Below the pieces are notes generated by a model. That model did not search any database. It was not told where the DNA came from and saw only the letters and a program-made list of their open reading frames with translations. DNA of 64,000 nt from CAWCXF01 sp963799455 (lineage in GTDB: Bacteria; Pseudomonadota; Alphaproteobacteria; Rhodobacterales; Rhodobacteraceae): positions 1,240,001 through 1,304,000 of the forward strand of contig CAWCXF010000007.1 in the NCBI GenBank assembly GCA_963799455.1, in the 5' to 3' direction. This document shows positions 45,941-55,482 of this stretch, piece after piece (the stretch's first letter is position 1; each line of letters begins with the position of its first letter). The translations under genes and the position numbers were made by a program.

Positions 45941-46200
45941 CGGTCATGGGCATCTGCTTCGACCCAGCCAGGGCATGTTATGGCGCGCTCTGACGGCCTA
46001 TCGGCACCAGCTAGATCATGCCTGCTTCGCGTCAGAGCCAGGTGCCGGTAAGCACGCGGATGTTCTTCCAACCGTGGTTCGTGCAGGCTGTTCGGGCCGA
46101 GGCGTCATGTCTGCTCATGACCTCCTCCTAGCGATGGCTGGCGCCGGTGGCGGGAGTGATGGGCGGGGGTGCGGGTCTCGCCGGATGTGCCGCTGGTACG
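45933..46200 (+). pseudogene. Decayed DUF2971-like copy 2, tandem duplicate of copy 1
   Basis: The DNA lines up in order with 45476-45740: both start atggatgacgg, then share gcatctg, gatcatg, agccacgtgcc/agccaggtgcc, gcaggc.gttcgggc, tgtctgctcat, agcgatg, ggcggga and gtgccgctgg. No frame is open across it, and GC is higher than copy 1. It is a diverged, dead tandem copy of the same block. Confidence 0.6.
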
Positions 46201-46847
46201 CACGAAATGCAATGAGCGCTAAAGCATCCCTACTTACCATCTCGAACGCGAGATCCGTATTACCTCGACTTCTGCCAGGATACTTGGTCTTCATTTTCGA
46301 ATGGGCCAAATAAGACGCGTATCCCTTATACAGAAGATATCGCTAAAGGAGTGTCTTGACGGTTAGTTAACGCATCGCATGCTTATTGATTCCAACCATC
46401 ACCAATGCGCCGAAACATTCGCGCGGTCAATCTGGCGATGAAATTCGCTGGCTCTTGTTGTACAATAGAGATCTACCAGCGATCTCTTACTTTGGAGCAA
46501 GTGACCAGCCTGTCGGCGTCAAGTGGCCATTGTATCTGCACGAGTTGACGTTCATCGCGTTACGTCGCCAACTGGATGGACAGTTTCACAATGAAGTCAA
46601 GAAGTCCTTATCGCTACAAGAGCAGATTAAATCGAGAGTCTCAAAATCGAGTCATCATTCCAATCAGTTATACTCACGATGCTGTGCTATATCACGAGCT
46701 GCGTTCCTGAATCTCCGTCAAAGACGGCATAGATCAGATCGCGCTGCTAGGAAATCGGATAGCGACCTCGCAGTAACGAACTACCGTTATACGAATACCG
46801 TGAACGGATCAGATCCGAACAGGTGGGATTGTATTCTTGGGGAATTA
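46201..46847. other. AT-rich islet remainder, no recognised gene
   Basis: Low-GC sequence between the DUF2971 remnants and the parE stop. The longest frame is on the plus strand from 46386 (IRWLLLYNRDLPAISYFGAS, PLYLHELTFIALRRQLDGQF), open for about 150 codons before it becomes antisense to parE. It has no recognisable domain and a poor start context. It could be a remnant of a gene of the same foreign origin. Confidence 0.4.
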
Positions 46848-48814
46848 TCAAACATCCAACTCCTCCACGAACCGCGCGTTCTCCTGGATATAGGCGAACC
46901 GCAGCTCCGGCCTCTTGCCCATGAGTTGGTCCACCAGGCCCGCGGTCTCGCCCGGCACGTCGTCGTCCACCGACACGCGGATGAGCTTGCGGCGAGCCCG
47001 GATCCATCGTCGTCTCCTTGAGGTCCTTGGCGTCCATCTCTCCGAGGCCCTTGAAGCGCGAGACGTCGATGCGGCCCTTGCCGCCGAGGCCGCGCGCGAG
47101 CCAGCCGGTCCCGCTCCGCCTCGTCGAGCGCGTAGACGCGGCGCGCGCCTTGGGTCAGCCGGAAGAGCGGCGGGCAGGCGAGGTAGAGGTGGCCCGCGTC
47201 GATCATCGGGCGCATCTGGACGTAGAAGAACGTCATCAGCAGCGAGGCGATGTGCGCCCCGTCCACGTCCGCGTCGGTCATGATGATGACCCGGTCGTAG
47301 CGCAGGTCGTCGAGCTTGAAGCGCGCGCCCAGCCCCACGCCGAGCGCCTGGCCGAGATCCGCGATCTCCTGGTTCGAGCCGAGCTTGGAGGACGCGGCGC
47401 CCAGCACGTTGAGGATCTTGCCCCTCAGCGGCAGGAGCGCCTGGAAGCGGCGGTCGCGCGCCATCTTGGCCGAGCCCCCGGCCGAGTCGCCCTCGACGAT
47501 GAAGATCTCGGTGCCCTCGCGCGCGGTGGCCGAGCAGTCCACCAGTTTGCCCGGCAGGCGCAGCTTGCGCGTGGCGGACTTGCGCGCCGTCTCCTTCTCC
47601 TGGCGCCGCCTCAGCCGCTCCTCCGCGCGCAGGACGAGGAAGTCGAGGATGGCGCCGGCGGCCTTGGTGTCGGACGCGAGCCAGGTGTCGAAGCGGTCGC
47701 GCACCGCGGCCTCCACGAGCCGGGCCGCGTCCTGGGTGGCGAGCCGGTCCTTGGTCTGGCCCACGAACTCGGGCTCGCGGATGAAGCACGACACCAGCGC
47801 GACGCCCCCGGAGAGGAGGTCGTCGCGGGTGATTTGGGCGGCCTTGCGGTTCTGCGCGAGTTCCCCGTAGGCCCGGATGCCCTTGAGGATGGCGGCCCAG
47901 AACCCCGCCTCGTGCGTGCCCCCCTCGGGCGTGGGCACCGTGTTGCAGTAGGACTGCGTGGCCCCGTCGCGCGAGGGCGTCCAGTTCACGGCCCATTCGA
48001 CCGAGCCGGGCTTGCCGAAGCGCTCCTGGAAGCTCACGCGCCCCGCGAAGGGCGCGTCAGCGTAGGTGACGGCCGAGCCCAGCCGCTCGCCGAGGTAGTC
48101 GGCGAGCCCGCCGGGGAAGCGGAAGGTGCCGACGACAGGCGTCTCGCCGTCGTCGATCTCCGAGCGCCAGCGGATCTCGACGCCCGAGTAGAGGTAGGCC
48201 TTGGAGCGCGCCGCCTTGAACATGCGCGCGGGCTTGAGGGCGAGGGTGCCGAAGATCTCGGGGTCGGGGTGGAACGTCACGGTGGTGCCGCGGCGGTTGG
48301 GCGCGGCCCCGATCCGCTCGACGGGGCCGAGGGGGATCCCACGCGAGAAGGACTGCGCGTGGAGCGCCTTGTTCCGCGCGACCTCGACGCGCAGGCGATC
48401 CGACAGCGCGTTGACGACGCTGACGCCCACCCCGTGCAGGCCGCCCGAGGTCTGGTAGGCGTCGCCCGAGAACTTGCCGCCCGCGTGGAGCGTGCAGAGG
48501 ATGACCTCCAGCGCGGAGCGGCCCGGGAACTTCGGGTGCGGGTCCACGGGGATGCCGCGGCCGTTGTCGCGCACGGTGCATGAGCCGTCCGCATGAAGCT
48601 CGACCTCGATGCGCGTGGCGTGGCCCGCCACCGCCTCGTCCATGGCGTTGTCGAGCACCTCGGCCACGAGGTGGTGCAGCGCGCGCTCGTCGGTGCCGCC
48701 GATGTACATGCCGGGGCGCTTGCGGACGGGCTCCAAGCCCTCCAGCACCTCTATCGAGGACGCGTCGTAGCCGTCCCCGTCGGGCGCGGCCGCGCCCAGC
48801 AGGTCGTTCGCCAT
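46848..48814 (-). pseudogene. parE: DNA topoisomerase IV subunit B, two one-base frameshifts near the 3' end
   Basis: The main frame from ATG 48814 carries the GHKL ATPase (EVLDNAMDEAVAGHA, DNGRGIPVDPHPKFPG, SGGLHGVGVSVVNALSDRL), transducer and TOPRIM (EIFIVEGDSAGGSAKMARDR, IIMTDADVDGAHI). It resembles ParE more than GyrB in length and insert pattern. After about residue 565 two extra bases (near 47101 and 46991) shift the frame; corrected, it continues FKGLGEMDAKDLKETTMDPG and ends RKLIRVSVDDD and AYIQENARFVEELDV. The enzyme decatenates chromosomes and should be indispensable, so the shifts are probably errors in the sequence. Confidence 0.9.
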
Positions 48815-48947
48815 GGCCCCGCCTCCGCCTTTCAGTTCGTCTTTTGTTCATATGATACCCAACGTCACGACCACAAGGAAGGCCTCGTCGGGCTGGCCGC
48901 CGGCGCCGGGGCTGCGATATGCCTGTGAGATCACGCGGGGGCTTGCG

Positions 48948-50129
48948 ATGCGATCCTACCCGATCCCCTTCAACGAGGCGGCGCGGCTCGACGCGTTGGC
49001 GGCGCTGGCCGTGCCCGAGGGGCGCCCCGACCGGGTGCTCGACGCCATCACGAGCATGGTGAGGGCGATGACGGGGGCCGAGGGCGCGCGGGCGACCCTG
49101 GTGGGAGCGGAGCGCGAGATGCTCGCCTCGCGCGCGGGCGCCGGCGCGGCCGCGGGCCCGCGCGAGCTGTCGATCTGCGCCCATGTCGTGGCCCGTGAGG
49201 CGCCGCTGGTGATCGAGGACGCCCGCGCCGACCCGATCTTCGCCGGGCACCCCGCGGTCGCCGCGCCGCCGTTCCTGCGCTTTTATGCGGGCGCGCCGAT
49301 CCGCCTGTCGAACCGCATGGCGGTGGGCAGCCTCTGCGCGCTCGGGCCCACGCCGCGGCGCGCGCCGTCGCCCGACGTGCTGGCGCGGCTCGCCGACCTC
49401 GCCGACCTGGTGGGCTACGTCATCGAGGAGCGCGCCGTCCAAGGCGGCCGCGCGGCCGCCATGGCCGAGGCCACGAGCCGCGCGCAGGAGGAGTTCCTGG
49501 CGCTCGTCAGCCACGAGCTGCGCACGCCCCTGGGCGCCAGCGCCGAGCTGGGCGGGCTGGCCGCCCCGCCGAGGCTCGGGGGCGAGGCGGTCGAGGCGCT
49601 ACGCCGCGCGGGGGCGCTGATGACGCGGCTGGTCGAGGGCGTGCTGACCTTCAGCGAGCTTCGCAGCGGCAGCCTGGTGCCCAGGGAGGCGGTCGTGCCG
49701 GCCGAGCGGATCGTCGAGGCCGTGCGCGCCTCGATCGCGCCGCGGCTGGCGGCGGCGGGGCGTCCCGCGCCCGAGGTCGCCGTCGCTCCAGGCCTGATGC
49801 TGCGGGCCGATCCGACCCTGCTGGTGCTGGCCCTCGACTGCCTCGCGGGCGAGGCGCTGGCGGGCGGGCGCGGCACGCTGCGCCTGTCGGTCGCCGCTGG
49901 CGACCGCGACGGGTCGCTCGCGGTGGAGGACGAGGGGACGGGCGCCGGTCCCGGCCGGAGCGGCGGCGGCGCGGCGTGGCGCGAGGCCGATCGGCCTGGC
50001 CTGCTGCTGACGAGGCGGCTGATCGAGCTCCACGCCGGCGAGCTGAGCCTCGAGGGCGGCGGCGGCCGAAGGCGCGCCACCCTGAGGCTGCCGCGCTGGC
50101 GGGTGATCGACGCGGTCGCCTCGCTCTAG
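48948..50129 (+). CDS. GAF-domain histidine kinase-like protein with a degenerate ATPase
   Basis: 393 residues. GAF domain at about 20-165 (LDAITSMVRAMTGAEGARAT, FYAGAPIRLSNRMAVGSLCA), then a HisKA dimerisation helix with the phospho-His in EEFLALVSHELRTPLGASAE. The ATPase part is odd: where the N-box should read like D-N-L-x-x-N-A it has LALDCLAGEALAGGRGTLRL, lacking the Asn residues, while a G1-like DEGTGAGPG is kept. It may bind ATP poorly or act only as a phosphotransfer/sensor partner. No response regulator adjoins. Cytoplasmic, no membrane segment. ATG 48948 begins the conserved part. Confidence 0.82.
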   Translation: MRSYPIPFNEAARLDALAALAVPEGRPDRVLDAITSMVRAMTGAEGARATLVGAEREMLASRAGAGAAAGPRELSICAHVVAREAPLVIEDARADPIFAGHPAVAAPPFLRFYAGAPIRLSNRMAVGSLCALGPTPRRAPSPDVLARLADLADLVGYVIEERAVQGGRAAAMAEATSRAQEEFLALVSHELRTPLGASAELGGLAAPPRLGGEAVEALRRAGALMTRLVEGVLTFSELRSGSLVPREAVVPAERIVEAVRASIAPRLAAAGRPAPEVAVAPGLMLRADPTLLVLALDCLAGEALAGGRGTLRLSVAAGDRDGSLAVEDEGTGAGPGRSGGGAAWREADRPGLLLTRRLIELHAGELSLEGGGGRRRATLRLPRWRVIDAVASL

Positions 50130-50764
50130 GGCCGATCTCGCCCGGCCGGCTCGGGCCGACCGCCCTCTCAGGCCATCCTCTCGGACCGCGGACGGCGACG
50201 GACGAGCCCGAGGCGCCGTGCGGGGTCGCGGGCGTCACGGACGGGCCGTGCCCGGGAGCCGGCGGGCCTCGGCGAGGCGCCGGTCGGGTCGTCGCCGAGC
50301 CGTTGGCCGAGCGGGCTCCCGCCCGCCGATGGAGCGTCTGGCAGGCGCCGAGCGATTCGGACGGCCTCGCGTCACGGTGCTCGATTCGCGTTCGGATCGC
50401 TAAGCCGCCGTTTACGGTCGTTGAGCAACATGCCGCCCGGGCCGGGCATTGTCTCCCAGGCGTGGCTGTCCCGACCCTGGAAACACAGAAGGCCACGAAA
50501 GACCCTCCGCGGGAGCCGCGCCGCTCCCGGGGGCGCCCGCGCCGGCGCATCGGCATCCGATTCGCCGATGGGCAAGGGTTTCATCGAGTTCGCCGAAACT
50601 GCGTCGCTTCGACGGTAACCAATTGACCAAGCCTGAACAATTGCCGCCGCCGCCGCCCTGCGCTGGGCGGCGGCGAAAGCGCCTTCCGCCGTCCGGATCC
50701 GATCGCTTAGGTCCGTGGCGACCCCATTCGCCTCGGCTTCGGCCCCCGCACAGGAGATTCGATC
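50130..50764. other. Long leader/intergenic region before the VPLPA-type gene
   Basis: 635 bases without a supported gene. GC falls between about 50390 and 50640, the likely promoter zone. Two caattg hexamers (50620-50625 and 50638-50643) are spaced 18 bases apart, and a caggagatt ribosome site precedes ATG 50765. Frames crossing the region are Arg/Pro-rich noise. Confidence 0.5.
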
Positions 50765-51436
50765 ATGACCCGTCGCGCCACGTCCGCCTCCATCGTCCCC
50801 CTGGTCCTCGGCGCCGCGCTGTGCACCGGCACGGCCTCCGCCGCGGTGTTCGACTTCTCCGACCTCTCGGCGCGGGTCAAGGCGCGCGAGGGCCGCGAGC
50901 TGCTGTGGGCCGAGGCCATGCCCGACGGCTGGAGCGTGGACGGGATCACCGTCACCGCGGGGGAGGGCGCCTTCCTCGACGGCCCCTTCCGCTCGCGCGG
51001 CTTCGACAACGCCTCGTCCGGGCTGGGCCTGTGCAACGACCCGTCCGGCGACTGCAACAAGAGCGACTTCGACGGCGTGCGCGACGCGGGCGAGCGGCTG
51101 ACGATCATGTTCGACACGGTGGTCTCGGCCGCCTGGACGCTGCGCGAGACGACGGCCGCCTGGGCCGCCCGGACCGGCCCGGACCACACGCTCGCCAACG
51201 GCTGCGCGAAGGTCAACGGCGTGGAGCGCGAGATCCGCGGCGGGGCGCTGCTGGGCGACCTCCTCGCCTCGGCGAGCTGGGCGTTCGAGCCCTGCGCGCA
51301 GGGCGGGACCGACTTCTACGTCACCGCGGCCGCGGTCGAGCCGGTGCCCGCGCCGGTGCCCGTGCCGGCCGGCATCGTGCTCCTGGGCAGCGCGCTCGCG
51401 GGCCTGGGCTGGCGCGCCCGGCGCGCCTCGCGCTGA
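50765..51436 (+). CDS. Exported protein with VPLPA-CTERM-type sorting signal
   Basis: 223 residues: signal peptide (MTRRATSASIVPLVLGAALCTGTASA), an extracellular domain with four cysteines (GLCNDPSGDCNKSDFDGVRD, later ANGCAKVNG and FEPCAQGG), a proline/valine linker (VEPVPAPVPVPAG), one hydrophobic helix (IVLLGSALAGLGW) and a basic tail RARRASR. This C-terminal tripartite signal is the alphaproteobacterial VPLPA-CTERM variant of PEP-CTERM, recognised by an exosortase, and usually marks surface or biofilm proteins. No exosortase is in the window. The domain itself is not recognised. Confidence 0.85.
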   Translation: MTRRATSASIVPLVLGAALCTGTASAAVFDFSDLSARVKAREGRELLWAEAMPDGWSVDGITVTAGEGAFLDGPFRSRGFDNASSGLGLCNDPSGDCNKSDFDGVRDAGERLTIMFDTVVSAAWTLRETTAAWAARTGPDHTLANGCAKVNGVEREIRGGALLGDLLASASWAFEPCAQGGTDFYVTAAAVEPVPAPVPVPAGIVLLGSALAGLGWRARRASR

Positions 51437-51509
51437 CCGCCGACGCCGCCGGGCGGCGGCGCCCCCCGGCCGCGCTTGTCAGGGGAGGGAGCGGGGCCTA
51501 GGAGGCGGC

Positions 51510-52880
51510 ATGCCGGCCCGCATGACGCACGCCGCCCATGCCAGGGCCGTCCTGGCGCTCGGGCTGCCGCTCGTCGGCAGCCAGATGGCGCAGTTCGCCA
51601 TCGGCATGACCGACACCCTGATGCTCGGCCACTACGACGTCGAGGCGCTGGCGGCGGGCACCTTGGCCTCCACCCTGTTCTTCGTCGTGCTGCTCGCGGG
51701 CTCGGGCTTCGCCTTCGCCGTCATGCCGATGGTCGCCGAGGCGCTCGGGCGCGGCGACGAGCTGGCGGCGCGGCGCGTCACACGCATGGGGCTCTGGGCC
51801 GCGGCGGCCTACGGGCTCGCGCTGACGCCGCCGCTGCTGGCGGGCGAGGCGCTGCTCCTCGCCCTCGGGCAGCCGGCGGGGGTCGCGGCGCTCGGCGGGG
51901 GCTATCTGCGGATCGTGGCCTGGGGCCTGATGCCGGCGCTCCTCGCCTTCGTGCTGCGCTCGCACCTCTCGGCGCACGAGCGCACGCGGATCGTGCTCGT
52001 GGCGACCCTGGCGGCGGTCGCGGTCAACGCCGGGCTCAACTGGGTGCTGATCTTCGGCCGGATGGGCCTGCCCGAGCTCGGCGTGCGCGGCGCCGCCGTC
52101 GCCTCGGTGATGGTCCAGCTCGTGCTGCTCGGGACGCTCACGGCCCATGCCGTGCGCGTCCTGCCCGGGCCGCCGCTGCTCGCCCGGCTGTGGCGGCCCG
52201 ACCCCGAGGCGCTCGTCCGCGTCGTCCGGCTCGGCTGGCCGATCGGGCTGACGAACCTCGCCGAGGTGTCGCTGTTCGCGGCCTCCGCCGTCATGATGGG
52301 CTGGCTCGGCACCGTGCCGCTGGCCGCCCACGGCATCGCCCTCCAGTTCGCCGGGCTCGCCTTCATGGTCCATCTCGGCCTGAGCCAGGCCGCGACGGTG
52401 CGGGCCGGGACGGCGCTCGGCCGCGGCGACGGGCCGGGGCTGGCGCGCGGCGGCCGGGTCATCGTCGCGCTGTCGAGCGCGGTGGCCCTGGCCACGGCGG
52501 CGCTGTTCGTCGCCATGCCCGAGGCGCTGATCGACCTCTTCGTGGCCTCCGACGAGCCGCAGCGGGCGGCGATCGTGCGCGCGGGCGCGACGCTCCTGCT
52601 CGTCGCCGCGGCCTTCCAGGTCGCCGACGCCGCGCAGGTGATGGCGCTGGGCCTGCTGCGCGGGATGCAGGACACGGCCGTGCCGATGGGGATCGCCGCG
52701 CTCGCCTACTGGGTGGTCGGCGTGCCCGTCGCCTACGGCCTGGGCTTCGGGGCGGGCCTGGGCGGCGTCGGCGTCTGGTCGGGCCTCGTCGCCGGGCTCG
52801 GGCTCGCCGCGGCGCTCCTGATGTGGCGGTTCTGGGGCCACGTCCTGCCGCGCTCGGACGCCGCCCTCGCGCCGCGCTAG
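51510..52880 (+). CDS. MATE-family multidrug efflux transporter
   Basis: 456 residues, twelve membrane segments in two homologous halves: LALGLPLVGSQMAQFAIGMT DTLMLGHY at the start is the classic NorM-like opening, repeated as VRLGWPIGLTNLAEVSLFAA in the second half. Late motif DAAQVMALGLLRGMQDTAVP also fits. Exports cationic drugs in exchange for Na+ or H+. ATG 51510 follows GGAGG. Stop overlaps the aminotransferase stop region by 4 bases (convergent). Confidence 0.92.
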   Translation: MPARMTHAAHARAVLALGLPLVGSQMAQFAIGMTDTLMLGHYDVEALAAGTLASTLFFVVLLAGSGFAFAVMPMVAEALGRGDELAARRVTRMGLWAAAAYGLALTPPLLAGEALLLALGQPAGVAALGGGYLRIVAWGLMPALLAFVLRSHLSAHERTRIVLVATLAAVAVNAGLNWVLIFGRMGLPELGVRGAAVASVMVQLVLLGTLTAHAVRVLPGPPLLARLWRPDPEALVRVVRLGWPIGLTNLAEVSLFAASAVMMGWLGTVPLAAHGIALQFAGLAFMVHLGLSQAATVRAGTALGRGDGPGLARGGRVIVALSSAVALATAALFVAMPEALIDLFVASDEPQRAAIVRAGATLLLVAAAFQVADAAQVMALGLLRGMQDTAVPMGIAALAYWVVGVPVAYGLGFGAGLGGVGVWSGLVAGLGLAAALLMWRFWGHVLPRSDAALAPR

Positions 52881-54076
52881 CGCAGCCCCTCGCAGAAGCG
52901 GCGGATGCGCGCCATGGCCTCGGCGAGCGAGGCGTCGGAGGCCGCGTAGCTGACGCGGAAGGCGGGCGAGGCGCCGAACGCGGCGCCATGCACCACCGCC
53001 ACGCCCTCCTCCGCCAGCAGCGCCGTGGCGAAGGCCTCGTCGTCGCCGATCCGCGCGCCGCCGCGCGAGACCGTGCCGATGCAGCCCCCGACGCCGGGAT
53101 AGGCGTAGAACGCGCCGTCTGGCACCGGGCAGGAGACCCCGGGGCAGGCGTCGAGCGCCGCCACCACCAGGTCGCGCCGCCGCCGGAACGCCTGCGTGCG
53201 CTCGGCCACCGCCTCCTGCGGCCCGTCGAGCGCCGCCACCGCCGCCCATTGCGAGACCGAGCAGGGGCACGACGTGGTCTGCGACTGGACCTTGCGCATC
53301 GCCGCGATCAGCGGCTCCGGGCCGCCGGCGTAGCCGATGCGCCAGCCGGTCATGGCATAGGCCTTCGACACCCCGTTGACCGTCAGCGCCCGCTCGCGCA
53401 GCCGCGGCTCGAGCTGCGCCGCGGTGACGAAGGGCACGCCGTAGCGGATCGGCTCGTAGATGTCGTCGGACATCACGTGGACATGGGGATGGTCCACCAG
53501 CACGTCGGTCAGCGCGCGCAAGCCCGCCTCGTCGTGGACCGCCCCCGTGGGGTTCGACGGCGAGTTGAGGACGAGCCAGCGCGTCCGGTCCGTGATCGCG
53601 GCCGCGAGCGCTTCGGCCCCCATCCGGTATCCGTCCTCGGCCCGCGTGGGCACGATCACCGGCGAGCCGCCCGCGAGGCGCACCATGTCGGGGTAGCTGA
53701 CCCAGTAGGGCGCCGCGATCACCACCTCCGCGCCGGGGTCGAGCGTCGCCAGGAGCGCGTTCCAGATCACCTGCTTGCCGCCGGCGCCGACGGAGATCTC
53801 CTCGGGCGCGAAGTCGAGCCCGTTGTCGCGCGAGAACTTGGCCGCCACCGCGCGCTTGAGCTCCGGGATGCCGTCGGGCGCGGTGTATCGCGTGCGGCCT
53901 CGGGCGATGGCGTCCACGGCGGCGGCGGCGACGTGCCCGGGCATGTCGAAGTCGGGCTCGCCCGCGCTGAGCGAGATCACGTCGCGCCCGCTCGCGGCCA
54001 TCTCGCGCGCGGCCTGGGTGATGGCGATCGTCGGCGAGGGCTTGATGCGGTCGAGCGCCGCGGAGATCGGGATCAT
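52877..54076 (-). CDS. aatA: Aspartate/aromatic aminotransferase, class I
   Basis: 399 residues of the fold-type I alpha subgroup common in alphaproteobacteria: RIKPSPTIAITQAAREMAAS and VISLSAGEPDFDMPGHVAAA at the start, YTAPDGIPELKRAVAAKF, NSPSNPTGAVHDEAGLRAL, and the PLP-lysine in VNGVSKAYAMTGWRIGYAGG. It transaminates aspartate and 2-oxoglutarate, perhaps also aromatic substrates. ATG 54076 is standard. Divergent from the XRE regulator with 105 bases between. Confidence 0.93.
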   Translation of the reverse strand: MIPISAALDRIKPSPTIAITQAAREMAASGRDVISLSAGEPDFDMPGHVAAAAVDAIARGRTRYTAPDGIPELKRAVAAKFSRDNGLDFAPEEISVGAGGKQVIWNALLATLDPGAEVVIAAPYWVSYPDMVRLAGGSPVIVPTRAEDGYRMGAEALAAAITDRTRWLVLNSPSNPTGAVHDEAGLRALTDVLVDHPHVHVMSDDIYEPIRYGVPFVTAAQLEPRLRERALTVNGVSKAYAMTGWRIGYAGGPEPLIAAMRKVQSQTTSCPCSVSQWAAVAALDGPQEAVAERTQAFRRRRDLVVAALDACPGVSCPVPDGAFYAYPGVGGCIGTVSRGGARIGDDEAFATALLAEEGVAVVHGAAFGASPAFRVSYAASDASLAEAMARIRRFCEGLR

Positions 54077-54181
54077 CGCGCCCTCCTGGACGCCCCGCGG
54101 TTGTGACCGGGGCCGAGCGTGCTTATCAGGGCGCGCGAGGCGCGCAAGCTCGTCGGCGCGCGTGGCGCACGAGGAGGCAGG

Positions 54182-54586
54182 ATGACGGACACGGGCATGG
54201 ACATGGCGCCGGACGCGGACTGGTACGGCGACGATCGCGCGACCTTCGGCGACCGCGTGGCCGGCGCGCGCGAGGGCGCGAGGCTGAGCCAGGACGAGCT
54301 CGCCCGCCGCCTCGGCATCCGCCCCCGCACGCTCCAGGGCTGGGAGGAGGATCTGTCGGAGCCCCGCGCCAACAAGCTCCAGATGCTGGCCGGGATCACC
54401 GGCGTCTCGCTCAGGTGGCTGATGACGGGGCGGGGCGAGGGGCCGCAGCCGCCTGCCGCCGAGATCGGCGAGGACGGCGCGGCGCTCCTGACCGAGCTGC
54501 GCCAGCTGCGCGGCGAGCTGGCGCAGGGCGCCGAGCGGCTCGGACGCCTGGAGAAGCGCCTGCGCGCGCGCCTGGGCGCCGGGTGA
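54182..54586 (+). CDS. XRE-family helix-turn-helix regulator
   Basis: 134 residues. An N-terminal HTH (DRVAGAREGARLSQDELARR, LGIRPRTLQGWEEDLSEPRA) and a following helix ITGVSLRWLMTGRG are typical of short XRE regulators of Rhodobacterales. The C-terminal 45 residues are a coiled coil (LLTELRQLRGELAQGAERL) likely for dimerisation. ATG 54182 follows GAGGAGGCAGG. The stop overlaps the sdhE start (GTGA), so both are co-translated, as in relatives. Confidence 0.85.
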   Translation: MTDTGMDMAPDADWYGDDRATFGDRVAGAREGARLSQDELARRLGIRPRTLQGWEEDLSEPRANKLQMLAGITGVSLRWLMTGRGEGPQPPAAEIGEDGAALLTELRQLRGELAQGAERLGRLEKRLRARLGAG

Positions 54587-54861
54587 GCGGCCCCGAGGAC
54601 GCCGCGCGCGAGGTCCGCCTGCGGCGGCTGCGGATGCGGTCCTGGCGCCGCGGCACCAGGGAGATGGACCTGATCCTCGGGCCTTACGCCGACGAGCGGC
54701 TGGCCGGCGAGGGCGGCTCGGCGCTCGATCTCTACGAGGCGCTGCTGGCCGAGGCCGACGGCGACCTCTACGCCTGGATCTCCCAGCGCGAGGCGCCGCC
54801 CGTCCGCTACGGCGCGCTGATCGGGGCGATCGGGGAGGCCGCGCGGCGCCGCCACGGCTGA
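54583..54861 (+). CDS. sdhE: FAD assembly factor SdhE
   Basis: 92 residues from GTG 54583. The signature RRLRMRSWRRGTREMDLILG contains the R-G-x-x-E motif used to attach FAD to succinate dehydrogenase, followed by YADERLAGEGG and YEALLAEADGDLYAWISQRE, the two further helices. Small soluble protein that matures the SdhA flavoprotein. Start chosen because GTG sits in the overlapping GTGA with the upstream regulator. No sdh genes adjoin. Confidence 0.9.
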   Translation: MSGPEDAAREVRLRRLRMRSWRRGTREMDLILGPYADERLAGEGGSALDLYEALLAEADGDLYAWISQREAPPVRYGALIGAIGEAARRRHG

Positions 54862-54983
54862 GCCGGGCTCCTCGTCCGCCCGGCAGGGGGACCGAAACCC
54901 TCCGCTTTTACCGAATGTCAGGGAATCCCCGCCATCACGATGGACGGGTCGCATCGGCCCTTGTTCAACGGAAGGAGGGCGCG

Positions 54984-55482
54984 ATGAGCATTCATTCCAA
55001 CGCCGGGACGATCCTGCCGCCCGGCTTCATGTCGAGCTACCTCGACACGCTGGGCCTGGTGGAGCGCCTGCACCGCCTGCTGCTCGACGTGATCAAGGAC
55101 GAGTTCGAGCGGCTGGGGCTGCTCGACATCAACGCCGTCCAGGCGCTCTTGCTGTTCAACATCGGCGACAACGAGGTGACGGCGGGGGAGCTGAAGTCGC
55201 GCGGCTACTACCAGGGCTCCAACGTCAGCTACAACCTCAAGAAGCTGGTCGAGACCGGCTACATGCACCATCAGCGCTGCGAGATCGACCGCCGCGCGGT
55301 GCGCGTGCGGCTCACCGAGAAGGGCCGTCACGTGCGCGAGGTGGTGGGCGATCTGTTCAAGCGCCATTCCGACGGGATGGAGACGCGCCAGGTGCTCGAT
55401 CTGGCCGGCATCGAGGACGTCAACGGCTCTCTGCGCCGCCTGGAGCGCTTCTGGAGCGACCAGAATCCGCTACATCTACTGA
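54984..55482 (+). CDS. ldtR: LdtR-like MarR-family regulator, 3' end shifted by one extra base
   Basis: From ATG 54984: winged helix with LLDINAVQALLLFNIGDNEV, ELKSRGYYQGSNVSYNLKKL and the wing CEIDRRAVRVRLTEKGRHV, closely LdtR-like, then LRRLERFWSDQ. The family ends FWSDQIRYIY; here one extra A (near 55464) makes FWSDQNPLHLL and the frame then runs on to 56480 antisense to the next gene. Deleting it gives the stop at 55482 and a 165-residue protein. LdtR controls a cell-wall L,D-transpeptidase and stress tolerance. Good GGAGGG site. Confidence 0.87.

Noticed and set aside
46848..48814. Programmed frameshifting in parE
   Set aside because: No slippery heptamer or downstream structure stands out at either shift, and the same one-extra-base pattern recurs in unrelated genes, which favours error.
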